A DNA stretch of 64,000 bases from positions 18,741 through 82,740 of the forward strand of contig NZ_AQXL01000124.1 of NCBI RefSeq assembly GCF_000376225.1, in the 5' to 3' direction. The translations under genes were made by a program, and so were the position numbers. Source of the DNA: Effusibacillus pohliae DSM 22757 (lineage in GTDB: Bacteria; Bacillota; Bacilli; Tumebacillales; Effusibacillaceae). Shown here one piece after another: positions 1 to 8,625 of the stretch. The notes beneath the pieces are model-generated. The model was not told where the DNA came from. It ran no database searches and saw nothing but the letters and a program-made list of their open reading frames with translations. Positions within the stretch are counted from its first letter, which is position 1; each line of letters opens with the position of its first letter.

Positions 1-2
1 TG

Positions 3-311
3 CAGGCGAATCCTCGTCCGACCGCGTTGTTTGCCGCCAGCGACAAGATGGCGATCGGGGCGATTCTGGAAGCGAAGTTGCACGGGCTGAAGGTGCCGGA
101 CGATTTGGCGGTCGTCGGATTCGATGATATTGAAATGGCGGAAGTCGTGGATCCGCCGCTGACGACGATCGTGCAGCCGAAGTATCAAATCGGCGTGGAA
201 GCGATGCGCAAGCTGATCACGATGCTCGAGGGGCGCCCGGATCCGGCGCTGCAGACGATTTTGCCGCATACGTTGGTGATTCGACGTTCCTGCGGCGGCA
301 GGCCGGAGTAA
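3..311 (+). CDS. LacI-family transcriptional regulator, C-terminal part (5' end outside window)
   Basis: The reading frame is open from base 3 and ends with TAA at 309-311. The visible part is the C-terminal half of the periplasmic-binding-like effector domain of LacI/GalR regulators: ALFAASDKMAIGAI, then VVGFDDIEMAEVVDPPLTTI, QPKYQIGVEAMRKL and a final HTLVIRRSC. These are the standard signatures of the family (the FAASDxxAIGA turn, the GFDD strand and the PxLTTI strand). The DNA-binding head is missing because the window starts inside the gene. It sits directly upstream of a sugar ABC transporter operon on the same strand, so it is probably the local repressor that responds to the transported sugar; that role is inferred from position. 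Confidence 0.9.
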   Translation, partial: QANPRPTALFAASDKMAIGAILEAKLHGLKVPDDLAVVGFDDIEMAEVVDPPLTTIVQPKYQIGVEAMRKLITMLEGRPDPALQTILPHTLVIRRSCGGRPE

Positions 312-438
312 TCCAGCCAACCGGGATTCCCATTTTGATCGAGACTGCCAGGAAAGGAGGGGGATGTCGGGATCGATTTCCATCCATGTTGCTAGAAAAA
401 TAGCTTTTGAGACACAACGATCAAACATCAGTAGAGGA

Positions 439-482
439 AACTCGGCTAAAAGCGCCCGCGTCCGTGCGGGCAACACCGAGTT
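439..482 (+). promoter_or_regulatory. Nested hairpin in the leader of the sugar-binding protein gene
   Basis: Two perfect inverted repeats are nested: AACTCGG at 439-445 pairs with CCGAGTT at 476-482, and inside it GCCCGC at 454-459 pairs with GCGGGC at 466-471. No T-run follows, so it is not a normal terminator. It lies about 17 bases before the ribosome-binding site (AAAGGAGG near 500-507) of the binding-protein gene. It could be an RNA element controlling or stabilising the message, or a DNA operator for the LacI-type protein next door. Function is unknown. Confidence 0.5.
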
Positions 483-515
483 GATCGTCCGTGATCAAAA
501 AAGGAGGTCAATCGA

Positions 516-1805
516 ATGAAGTGGAAAAAAATCGCATTGCTGAATGCGGGACTTGCCATGTCGTTGGCGCTGACTGCTTGCTCTTCCGGGCAACAGGCGC
601 AACCCCAACCAGGGGGAGACAAGCAAGGCGAAAAGGTGAAAATCGTGTTCGCTCGGGGCAAAGACGTGACCGGCGCGACGCAACAACTGGTCGAAGCGTT
701 TAAAAAGACCCATCCGAACATCGACGTAGAAGTGCGGGAAATGCCGGCTGACACGGGGCAAAGTCATGACCAGTATGTGACGATGCTGAGTGCCAAATCG
801 TCGGAGATCGATGTGTTTGACCTGGACGTGATCTGGCCTGCTGAATTCGCCCAGGCCGGCTACCTGCTGCCGCTCGACCGGTTTATCGAAGAAGACAAAA
901 TCAACCTGAAGGACTATATCCAGGGAGCGGTGGAAGCCGGCAACTTCGAGGGCAAGCAGTGGACAATGCCGAAATTTATCGATACCGGCCTGCTGTTTTA
1001 CCGGAAAGATGTGGTCAAGCAGCCGCCGAAAACGTGGGATGAATTGATTCAGCAGGCAAAAAGCCTGAAAGGGCAGGGCGGAACGCAATTCGGCTATCTG
1101 ATGCAGGCGAAACAGTACGAAGGGCTGGTCTGCAACTTCCTGGAGTTCATCTCTTCCTACGGCGGAAAAATTCTCGACGACCAGGGCAATGTCGTGGTCA
1201 ACAGCCCGGAAACGATCAAGGGATTGAAGAAAATGATGGAAGTCGTCAAATCCGACTTCGTTCCGAAAAACATCACGACCTTCACCGAATTGGAGTCGCA
1301 CACGGCGTTTATTGAAGGGCAGTCGCCGTTTATCCGTAACTGGCCGTATCAATGGGCACTCGCACAGGATCCGAAACAGTCGAAGATTGTGGATAAGGTC
1401 GGAGTGTCTCCGTTGCCGGCAGGGGACAAGGGTTCTGCTGCCACGCTGGGCGGTTGGATGTCGGGGATCAACAAGTACTCCAAGCATCCGAAAGAGGCTT
1501 GGGAGTTTCTGAAGTTTATGACCGGTCCGGAGGGGCAAAAAATCACGGCGGTCAAGGGTGGCAGCGCCCCCACCTATCTGCCTTTGTACGACGATTCGGA
1601 AGTGAAAAACGCGAGCCCGCTGTTTGCCAACAAGGATTTTGTGAAGGGCATCAGCGCGGCGGTTCCGCGTCCGACCTCGCCGGTGTATCCGAAGATTTCC
1701 GAGGTCATCCAGATCGAGGTGTCGAAGGCGCTGGCCGGACAACAAACGGCCGAGCAAGCGGTACAGAACATGGAAAAGAAAATCAAGGAAGTCGTCGGCA
1801 AGTAA
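516..1805 (+). CDS. Sugar ABC transporter, extracellular solute-binding lipoprotein
   Basis: This 429-residue protein has a lipoprotein signal peptide (KWKK, hydrophobic core, lipobox LTAC with Cys22) and a mature body of the family 1 solute-binding fold: KIVFARGKDVTGATQQLVEA near the start, FDLDVIWPAEFAQAGYLLPL around residue 105, and the C-terminal GWMSGINKYSKHPKEAWEFL segment typical of maltose/trehalose-type binding proteins. It would be anchored outside the membrane and hand a sugar, probably a di- or oligosaccharide, to the two permeases downstream. The start is fixed by a strong AAAAGGAGG ahead of ATG 516. No ATPase gene lies in the operon. Exact substrate cannot be read from the sequence. 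Confidence 0.93.
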   Translation: MKWKKIALLNAGLAMSLALTACSSGQQAQPQPGGDKQGEKVKIVFARGKDVTGATQQLVEAFKKTHPNIDVEVREMPADTGQSHDQYVTMLSAKSSEIDVFDLDVIWPAEFAQAGYLLPLDRFIEEDKINLKDYIQGAVEAGNFEGKQWTMPKFIDTGLLFYRKDVVKQPPKTWDELIQQAKSLKGQGGTQFGYLMQAKQYEGLVCNFLEFISSYGGKILDDQGNVVVNSPETIKGLKKMMEVVKSDFVPKNITTFTELESHTAFIEGQSPFIRNWPYQWALAQDPKQSKIVDKVGVSPLPAGDKGSAATLGGWMSGINKYSKHPKEAWEFLKFMTGPEGQKITAVKGGSAPTYLPLYDDSEVKNASPLFANKDFVKGISAAVPRPTSPVYPKISEVIQIEVSKALAGQQTAEQAVQNMEKKIKEVVGK

Positions 1806-1954
1806 ACAGCATTTGAAGTTGCCCAATACCATGGGGGCTCCCGGGGGAGGCGGTGGGCGGCTCCTTTCGGGAATGCCCGACATGGTATTTTTCACTTGGC
1901 GGATGCGGGGTGGGCGGATGTTTTGGCCTGAAACGAAAGAAAGTGGGTGAGCGA

Positions 1955-3265
1955 ATGAAAAAGCGCAAGGGCAGCGGCCTGTCGGAAAAACAGGCCGGGT
2001 ATCTGTTGGTGTTTCCCGCCTTGTTGGTGATCCTGGTGATCGCGATCTGGCCGGTCGTTCGCTCTTTTTGGCTCAGTTTGCATGACATACGGCTGAATGA
2101 CCCGACGAAAACGGAAACCCATGCGTCATACGGAATCGATCTGGAGCGGTATGTCAACACGATGCCGTATTTGCTGAAATCGCTGGACAAGGAAGTGCAG
2201 CAGGCGCAGGGAGGCACCCGACAACAGCTGGCGGATATTCGGGCACGGCTGGAAAACGCCCAGGCTGCAATCGGCGAAGAAAAGCAGGTGAAGGACCGTT
2301 ACCAGCAGGTGAGCGATCTGCTGTATGATTTCAAACCGGTTCCGGCCCAGCTGAAATACGTGGACATCAGTGACGGGAAAGCGAAGCAGCTGAAAGAGAC
2401 GGCGGAGCAGGCCGACAAACAGCTGGCGGAACTCGCTGCTGCCAAACAGCTGAAACGGCCGAACGACGTGACAGGACTTGTCAAGGGACTGGAGCTGTCC
2501 GTCATTGAGCCGAATTTTGTGGGATTGTCCTACTACAAGCAGTTTTTGACGGAAAAGCGCATGTGGCTGTCCCTGTTCAATACGGCTGTATTTACGGCGA
2601 TTTCGGTTGCGGCCGAACTGCTCTTGGGGTTGTGGATTGCCGTTCTGATCAATAAACAGTTCCGGGGCAGGGGGCTGGTGCGCGCGGCCGTGCTGATTCC
2701 ATGGGCGATTCCGACCGTCATTTCCGCCTTGATGTGGAAATTCCTGTATGACGGCCAAAACGGAATCGTCGCCAAAGCGTTTGCGACGGTCGGCCTGATC
2801 TCCGATATGAGCACGCTTCTGACCACCAAGTGGGGTGCTATGTTTTCGGTGATTTTTGCCGATGTGTGGAAAACCACTCCGTTTATGGCACTGCTCATTT
2901 TTGCCGGTTTGCAGACGATTCCGGATTCACTGTACGAGGCTGCCGACATCGACGGAGCCACGAAGTGGCAGCAGTTTTTCCGCATCACCTTGCCGCTGTT
3001 GAAGCCGGCGATTCTGGTCGCGCTTTTGTTCCGTACGCTGGATGCGTTCCGCGTATTCGACCTGATCTACGTGTTGACCGGCGGCGGTCCGGCGAATTCG
3101 ACGGAGACCATCTCCATTTACGCGTACAAAACGATGTTTGCGCAGTTGAATTTTGGAGCCGGTTCCGCTCTTTCGGTGATCGTATTCGTGTGTGTGGCCC
3201 TGATCAGCATCGGGTTTATCAAAATTTTGGGCGCGGATCTGCTCGGGGACAGCAGAGCCCGGTAA
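1955..3265 (+). CDS. Sugar ABC transporter permease, MalF-like, with long inserted extracellular segment
   Basis: The protein has 436 residues and the MalF/UgpA layout: TM1 at about residues 15-40, core membrane segments from about residue 200 and an EAA loop (EAADIDGATKWQQFFRITLP). Between TM1 and the family-typical NFVGLSYYKQFL (about residue 186) lies an extra block of about 135 residues rich in Q, E, K, A and L (QQLADIRARLENAQAAIGEE, then KQLKETAEQADKQLAELAAA) that looks like an antiparallel coiled coil facing outside. Related permeases usually have only a short loop there. The start chosen is ATG 1955 after GAAAGAAAGTGGG; a longer frame to 1853 has no ribosome-binding site. It pairs with the next permease. 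Confidence 0.92.
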   Translation: MKKRKGSGLSEKQAGYLLVFPALLVILVIAIWPVVRSFWLSLHDIRLNDPTKTETHASYGIDLERYVNTMPYLLKSLDKEVQQAQGGTRQQLADIRARLENAQAAIGEEKQVKDRYQQVSDLLYDFKPVPAQLKYVDISDGKAKQLKETAEQADKQLAELAAAKQLKRPNDVTGLVKGLELSVIEPNFVGLSYYKQFLTEKRMWLSLFNTAVFTAISVAAELLLGLWIAVLINKQFRGRGLVRAAVLIPWAIPTVISALMWKFLYDGQNGIVAKAFATVGLISDMSTLLTTKWGAMFSVIFADVWKTTPFMALLIFAGLQTIPDSLYEAADIDGATKWQQFFRITLPLLKPAILVALLFRTLDAFRVFDLIYVLTGGGPANSTETISIYAYKTMFAQLNFGAGSALSVIVFVCVALISIGFIKILGADLLGDSRAR

Positions 3266-3302
3266 ACCGGATGCCTGGTACTCGGAAGGAGCGTGAGAAA
3301 CG

Positions 3303-4130
3303 ATGCAAAAAAAGGCGGGGCCGCTGTTTTACGTTTTCTTGGCCGGTTTCCTGTTTGTCGTGATGTTCCCGTTTCTGTGGATGCTGATCGCTTCGTTGAA
3401 GCCACCCAACGAACTGTTTGGCGCACGCGCATTTGATGCCTGGATCCAGCATCCAACCCTGGTCAACTATATCCGGGTATTTACGCAGCGGCCGTTTGGC
3501 ACTTATTTGTGGAACAGTACAGTGGTCGCCGTGCTCACCACCTTGTACAGCATCATCATCGCTTCGATTGCGGCATACGCGATCGCCTGGTTGAAGTTCA
3601 GGGGAAAAACGGTCATTTTGGGGATTGTGCTGGCGGTCTCGATGTTTCCGCAAATCGCCACCATCTCGCCGATTTTCCTGTTCATGCAGTCAGTGGGACT
3701 GACCAATAGTTATCTGGGATTGATCATTCCCTACACCACGTTCGCTTTGCCGCTGGCAATTTGGAACCTGACCGTGTTTTTCCGCAAAATTCCCTACGAT
3801 CTGGCGGAAGCTGCGAAAGTGGATGGGGCCAGCATCTTGCAAACGCTCATCCGGGTCTTTTTCCCGGTCGCGCTGCCGGGGGTTTTCACCACCGCCATTC
3901 TGGTGTTTATTGCGGCATGGAATGAATTTTTGTTTGCTCTGACGATCAACACGGAGGAAGCGATGAAAACGGTGCCGGTCGGCATCGCGATGTTCCAGGG
4001 GCAATACACGATGCCCTGGGGGGAAATTTCGGCAGCGTCGATTATCGTGACGGTTCCATTGATCATTATGGTTTTGATTTTCCAGCGGCGGATCATTTCC
4101 GGCTTGACGTCCGGCGCTGTCAAGGAGTAA
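3303..4130 (+). CDS. Sugar ABC transporter permease, MalG-like
   Basis: This 275-residue membrane protein has six predicted membrane segments and the EAA loop EAAKVDGASILQTLIRVFFP that docks onto the shared ATPase. It is the MalG-type partner of the upstream MalF-like permease, 37 bases away, and ends in ISGLTSGAVKE, the usual C-terminus of this family (LTAGAVKG). An AAGGAGCG-type ribosome-binding site precedes ATG 3303. As no ATPase gene follows, the transporter probably uses a multi-task MsiK/UgpC-type ATPase encoded elsewhere, as is known for many Gram-positive sugar importers. Confidence 0.95.
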   Translation: MQKKAGPLFYVFLAGFLFVVMFPFLWMLIASLKPPNELFGARAFDAWIQHPTLVNYIRVFTQRPFGTYLWNSTVVAVLTTLYSIIIASIAAYAIAWLKFRGKTVILGIVLAVSMFPQIATISPIFLFMQSVGLTNSYLGLIIPYTTFALPLAIWNLTVFFRKIPYDLAEAAKVDGASILQTLIRVFFPVALPGVFTTAILVFIAAWNEFLFALTINTEEAMKTVPVGIAMFQGQYTMPWGEISAASIIVTVPLIIMVLIFQRRIISGLTSGAVKE

Positions 4131-4181
4131 TTGAGCGGGTACGACTGTTTCAGCGCAAAAAACATTGGGGAGGAATGTTTC

Positions 4182-5204
4182 GTGGCAAAGCTGAAAATCG
4201 GGGTTATTGGCTGCGGCAGCATTGCGCAACACCGGCATTTGCCGGAATATGCGGCCAACCTGAACGCCGAAATCGTGGCGGTTTGTGATAAGGATCGCGA
4301 GCGGGTGCAGGAGGTGGCGGAAACATACGGGGCCAAGGCCTACACGGATTATCGGGAGTTGCTGCAGAATGAGGGATTGGACGCGGTGAGCGTCTGCACC
4401 CCGAACGCGCTGCATGCACCGATCAGCATCGCGGCTTTGGACGCGGGCAAGCACGTACTGTGCGAAAAGCCGATGGCCACCTCGCATGAGGAGGCGCTGG
4501 CGATGATCGCGGCGGCCGAAAAAAGCGGCAAGTTTTTGATGATCGGCCACAACCAGCGATTGATGCCGCCGCACAAGAAGGCGAAAGAGATCCTGGACAG
4601 CGGCGTGCTGGGACGGGTGTTGACGTTCCGCACGACATTCGGTCATGCCGGGCCTGAGATGTGGAGCGTGGAAGGAGCGGGCGGCTGGTTTTTCCAGAAA
4701 CAGCAGGCATTTATCGGTGCAATGGGCGACCTCGGGGTGCACAAAGCCGATTTGCTACGCTTCCTCCTCGGCGAAGAGATTGTGGAGGTCGGGGCGTTTG
4801 TCGGAACGCTTGCCAAGCAAAACACGGATGTGGATGACAACGCGGTGTGTATTGTGAAAACGGAAAGCGGAGCGATCGGGACGCTGGTGGCCAGCTGGAC
4901 GTATCAACCGAAGGAGGACAACAGCACTGTCTTTTATTGCGAGAAGGGGACACTGCGGTTGGCGGAAGATCCGACATACGGCGTCATCGTCGAGTTTGCA
5001 AACGGTGAACGGGCGCTGTATCAGGTGGGTGCTGTGGCGACCAACGAAAAACAAACGACCAGCGGTGTGATCGATGCGTTTATCGAGCATATCTTGACCG
5101 GCACCCGGCCTGCCATTTCGGGAGAGGAAGGATACAAGTCGCTGAAAGTGATTTTGGCGGCGTTGGAGTCGGCTGAAACGGGCCGGATCGTGCGGGTGGA
5201 GTAA
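4182..5204 (+). CDS. Gfo/Idh/MocA family NAD(P)-dependent oxidoreductase
   Basis: The protein has 340 residues. Its N-terminal Rossmann fold carries GVIGCGSIAQHRHLPEY, followed by the family signature CEKPMATS (the EKP lysine takes part in catalysis) at about residue 95 and the C-terminal alpha/beta domain with GDLGVHKADLLRFLLG. Members oxidise or reduce sugars, inositols and sugar derivatives with NAD(P). The start GTG 4182 is chosen over the upstream frame start at 4131 because GGGGAGGA lies just before it and the conserved N-terminus starts there. It is followed by a TIM-barrel isomerase and a second oxidoreductase, so the three probably work on the imported sugar through a keto intermediate; this is inferred. 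Confidence 0.93.
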   Translation: MAKLKIGVIGCGSIAQHRHLPEYAANLNAEIVAVCDKDRERVQEVAETYGAKAYTDYRELLQNEGLDAVSVCTPNALHAPISIAALDAGKHVLCEKPMATSHEEALAMIAAAEKSGKFLMIGHNQRLMPPHKKAKEILDSGVLGRVLTFRTTFGHAGPEMWSVEGAGGWFFQKQQAFIGAMGDLGVHKADLLRFLLGEEIVEVGAFVGTLAKQNTDVDDNAVCIVKTESGAIGTLVASWTYQPKEDNSTVFYCEKGTLRLAEDPTYGVIVEFANGERALYQVGAVATNEKQTTSGVIDAFIEHILTGTRPAISGEEGYKSLKVILAALESAETGRIVRVE

Positions 5205-5242
5205 TTCATTGTGGAAGAGCTACTGGAAGGAGGCAATCGAAG

Positions 5243-6211
5243 ATGAAACTCGGTGTATTTACTGTGTTGTTTCAAAACATGCCGTTTGAAGAAATGCTGG
5301 ATCATGTCAAGGCGCACGGGTTGGACGCGGTCGAGATCGGAACGGGCAATTATCCGGGCGATGCGCATTGCAAGCCCGATGTGCTGTTGGAAGATGCGGA
5401 CGCCCGCCGAAAATGGAAAAAAGCGATCGAGGACCGGGGCCTGATGATTTCCGCCCTGAGCTGTCACGGCAACCCGCTGCACCCGAACAAGGAGATTGCC
5501 AAAGGATTCCATGAAACGTATGTGAAAACGGTCAAACTTGCTCAATTGCTGGAAGTTCCGGTGGTCAACGTATTCTCGGGCTGCCCGGGCGACCATGAGG
5601 GGGCGAAGTACCCGAACTGGCCGGTCTCCGCCTGGCCGCACGACTATACGGAAGTGCTCGAGTGGCAATGGCGCGAAAAAGTGATTCCCTATTGGCGGGA
5701 ATGGGGCAGCTTTGCGGCACAGCACGGTGTCAAGCTGGCGTTTGAAATGCACGGCGGATTTTCGGTGCATTCGCCGGCCACCCTGCTTCGTTTGCGCGAC
5801 GCGGTTGGGGAAGTGATCGGGGCCAATTTCGACCCAAGCCACATGTACTGGCAGGGGATCGATCCGATCCAGGCGATTCGCGTGCTCGGCAAAGTAAATG
5901 CGATCCATCATTTCCACGCGAAGGATACGGCAATCGATACGTCCAATGTCAACATGCACGGCCTGCTGGACACGCAAAGTTTCACCCGGGTGCAAAACCG
6001 GTCATGGATGTTCCGGACGGTGGGCTACGGGCATGATCTGAAACATTGGGCGGATATCGTATCGGCATTGCGGCTGGTGGGGTATGACTATGTGTTGAGC
6101 ATTGAGCACGAAGATGCGTTGATGTCGGTTGAAGAAGGGTTCAGCAAAGGGGTTGCCAACCTCAAGCAGGTGATCCTGCGGGATCCGGTCGCAGAAGCCT
6201 GGTGGGCGTAG
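5243..6211 (+). CDS. Sugar phosphate isomerase/epimerase family (xylose-isomerase-like TIM barrel)
   Basis: A 322-residue protein of the AP endonuclease family 2/xylose-isomerase-like TIM barrel. Visible landmarks are VFTVLFQNMPFEEMLDHVKA at the N-terminus, LAFEMHGGFSVHSPATLL with a metal-binding Glu, ANFDPSHMYWQG with Asp and His, HFHAKD, and near the end YVLSIEHEDALMS with a second acidic ligand. This set of Glu, Asp and His is the usual metal site of sugar epimerases and of inosose dehydratase-type enzymes. It lies between two Gfo/Idh/MocA oxidoreductases, which supports a role in sugar or inositol catabolism. An AAGGAGG precedes ATG 5243. Substrate is unknown. Confidence 0.92.
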   Translation: MKLGVFTVLFQNMPFEEMLDHVKAHGLDAVEIGTGNYPGDAHCKPDVLLEDADARRKWKKAIEDRGLMISALSCHGNPLHPNKEIAKGFHETYVKTVKLAQLLEVPVVNVFSGCPGDHEGAKYPNWPVSAWPHDYTEVLEWQWREKVIPYWREWGSFAAQHGVKLAFEMHGGFSVHSPATLLRLRDAVGEVIGANFDPSHMYWQGIDPIQAIRVLGKVNAIHHFHAKDTAIDTSNVNMHGLLDTQSFTRVQNRSWMFRTVGYGHDLKHWADIVSALRLVGYDYVLSIEHEDALMSVEEGFSKGVANLKQVILRDPVAEAWWA

Positions 6212-6377
6212 GTGATTTGACCACCATTCTTGAGGGAAACCTGCATATCATAAGTAACGATGCGTTCAGGTAGCTGGATGGGGGGAGCGGGCCGGCCCAC
6301 ATTGTCCTGGGTCGCCGTACCCGGGCCCCTGTCTGAATCAGCGCTATTTTGGTGCCATTGAATATGGAGGCTTTTCT

Positions 6378-7469
<1,092 letters not shown>

Positions 7470-7542
7470 CCGTAGGGCAAAACCAAATTCTCAGATTGGT
7501 TTCTGAGAAAGTGATTGTGACGATTCGCTCAAAGAGCCGATT

Positions 7543-7586
7543 AGGAAGAATCCGCTCGGGTGACGGGGTTCTTCCTTTTTTTTTTG
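7543..7586 (+). terminator. Rho-independent terminator of the sugar operon
   Basis: AGGAAGAA at 7543-7550 pairs with TTCTTCCT at 7569-7576 and is followed by ten T residues. It ends the operon that closes with the oxidoreductase at 7469. Confidence 0.9.
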
Positions 7587-7599
7587 TACGAACGTACAA
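7584..7599. repeat. Perfect short palindrome TTGTACG-AA-CGTACAA
   Basis: Seven bases on each side are exact reverse complements around a two-base centre. It begins in the T-run of the upstream terminator. The size and symmetry fit a dimeric repressor site, but no owner can be named. Confidence 0.45.
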
Positions 7600-7787
7600 G
7601 AAGAACATATCTTTGAGCCGATTAAAGTCCGAGCCTAACTCTCTTGTAAACGGTGATTGCATTGTTGAATCGTCGGTGTTGAAGGAACGATAGGTCTTTG
7701 AAATCGCAAACGGTCGGAAGGGAGTATGGAGAATCACTCGAATATTTGAGTTGCACAAATTGCTCGGAAACACCTAAATCTTGTCAA

Positions 7788-7857
7788 GGTTGGCGAACCG
7801 CCTAATGCTGTATGCTAGGTGAGAGGCTGGGAATTAGCAGTCACTCTTACTAGATAA
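7788..7857 (+). mobile_element. Possible degraded 3' end of a group II intron (domains V-VI)
   Basis: The string GGCGAACCGCC, a variable middle, GGTGAGAGG, then TTAGCAGTC and CTCTTACTAGAT follows the usual 3' end of bacterial group II introns, in which GCGAACCGCC opens domain V and GTGAGAGG...TTAGC...CTCCTACTCGAT forms domain VI. A shortened domain VI stem can still be drawn (AGAG with CTCT, CTG with CAG). The domain V part is too short and its pairing is broken, and no reverse transcriptase gene is nearby, so at most this is a remnant. The match is recalled by eye, not computed. Confidence 0.4.
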
Positions 7858-7882
7858 GTGTATTTTTCGATGAGTTTTATAG

Positions 7883-7911
7883 TTGACAGATAGCTTTGGT
7901 AATTATAATAT
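7883..7911 (+). promoter_or_regulatory. Sigma-A promoter for the secreted-protein/ABC island operon
   Basis: TTGACA at 7883-7888, a 17-base spacer and TAATAT at 7906-7911, embedded in A+T-rich DNA. It points at the secreted protein gene, with a leader of roughly 190 bases. Confidence 0.75.
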
Positions 7912-8107
7912 AATAGACATAAAGATAAATTCTGATTCCGAAATAGGGAGATAATAAAAAAGAAAAACATTCTTTTACTGTGGAAGAAGCATGTCAGTTT
8001 ACGGGAGGTGTTTGTGTAAACAAAAAAAGTAGCTGTGGATTTGGCGAAAGAGTTTGAATCGTTTGTCTTCAGCTAGTTCAAAAATCTTTTTAAAGGAGGA
8101 ATCGGTT

Positions 8108-8509
8108 ATGTCTGTTAGGATGAAGCTGTCCAAAATTACGATTTTGACTGCGTTGGTTTTTGGACTGTTGATGTCGGTTGGAGCAGTGTTGGCCTATAAT
8201 GGTCCGTACCAATACGATGCCATTGTTCCTAGCTTCGGGACCCCGAATTGGTATAGCGAGCCGCAAACAGCATCGGGGAGTGCTCAGAAAAGCTATGTAT
8301 CTTCTATTGGTGGAGGGTATGATGGGGATATCAATGGATGGATCTCCAATGATAACGGCAGTGCCATCTCTTCCTCCTATGATTTGTATTCCGGAAAAAC
8401 GTATTACTACAACACTAGTGCAACTTCAGGCTCGAAGGTTGAATGGTCTATGGACACGCATTTTTGGGTACCAGTTAATGTTGAAGTAAAAGGTTCGTGG
8501 TGGTCCTAA
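8108..8509 (+). CDS. Small secreted protein of unknown function
   Basis: This 133-residue protein starts with a clear Sec signal peptide (VRMKLSK, hydrophobic stretch, AVLA before Tyr30). The mature part of about 104 residues has no cysteine, is rich in Ser, Tyr, Gly and Trp, and reads like beta-strands: YQYDAIVPSFGTPNWYSEPQ, SGKTYYYNTSATSGSKVEWS, ending VEVKGSWWS. ATG 8108 follows AAGGAGG at 8093-8099. The style recalls small DUF2712-type or lactococcin-972-type exported proteins that sit beside ABC exporters in Firmicutes, but I see no decisive motif for either. A 15-bp hairpin follows, then an ABC ATPase with three membrane proteins, so an exported toxin, signal or surface factor with its own immunity transporter is plausible. 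Confidence 0.8.
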   Translation: MSVRMKLSKITILTALVFGLLMSVGAVLAYNGPYQYDAIVPSFGTPNWYSEPQTASGSAQKSYVSSIGGGYDGDINGWISNDNGSAISSSYDLYSGKTYYYNTSATSGSKVEWSMDTHFWVPVNVEVKGSWWS

Positions 8510-8512
8510 GAA

Positions 8513-8565
8513 TTTCAAGTACGGCACTCTGGCACTATGTGCAGTCTGGGGTGCCGTACTTGAAA
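8513..8565 (+). terminator. Perfect 15-bp hairpin after the secreted-protein gene (terminator or attenuator)
   Basis: TTTCAAGTACGGCAC at 8513-8527 is the exact reverse complement of 8551-8565, with a 23-base loop. A run of T appears only after a short A-rich gap (8573-8578). It probably limits read-through into the membrane/ABC genes, so that the secreted protein is made in larger amounts. Confidence 0.65.
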
Positions 8566-8625
8566 AAGCATAATTTTTCTTAATTCTAGTAAATTTATTA
8601 AAAATCAGAATGGGTGAAGGCTCAG

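Larger units (their letters stand above)
7470..8107. other. 638-base intergenic region at the edge of the A+T-rich island
   Basis: No convincing protein gene is present. From left to right it holds a strong terminator (7543-7586), a 16-base palindrome (7584-7599), a stretch resembling the 3' end of a bacterial group II intron (7788-7857), a near-consensus sigma-A promoter (7883-7911), and a 190-base leader for the secreted protein at 8108. In the leader, GGGAGG at 8003-8008 precedes only a TTG-started frame of six codons. Base composition shifts from G+C-rich to A+T-rich across this stretch. Confidence 0.6.

Noticed and set aside
495..1895. 466-codon minus-strand frame over the sugar-binding protein gene
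   Set aside because: Composition is that of a shadow frame and the plus strand encodes a clear lipoprotein.
8108..8509. Calling the secreted protein a lactococcin-972-type bacteriocin
   Set aside because: Size and signal peptide would fit, but the mature part is longer and I see no diagnostic motif, so no family name was given.
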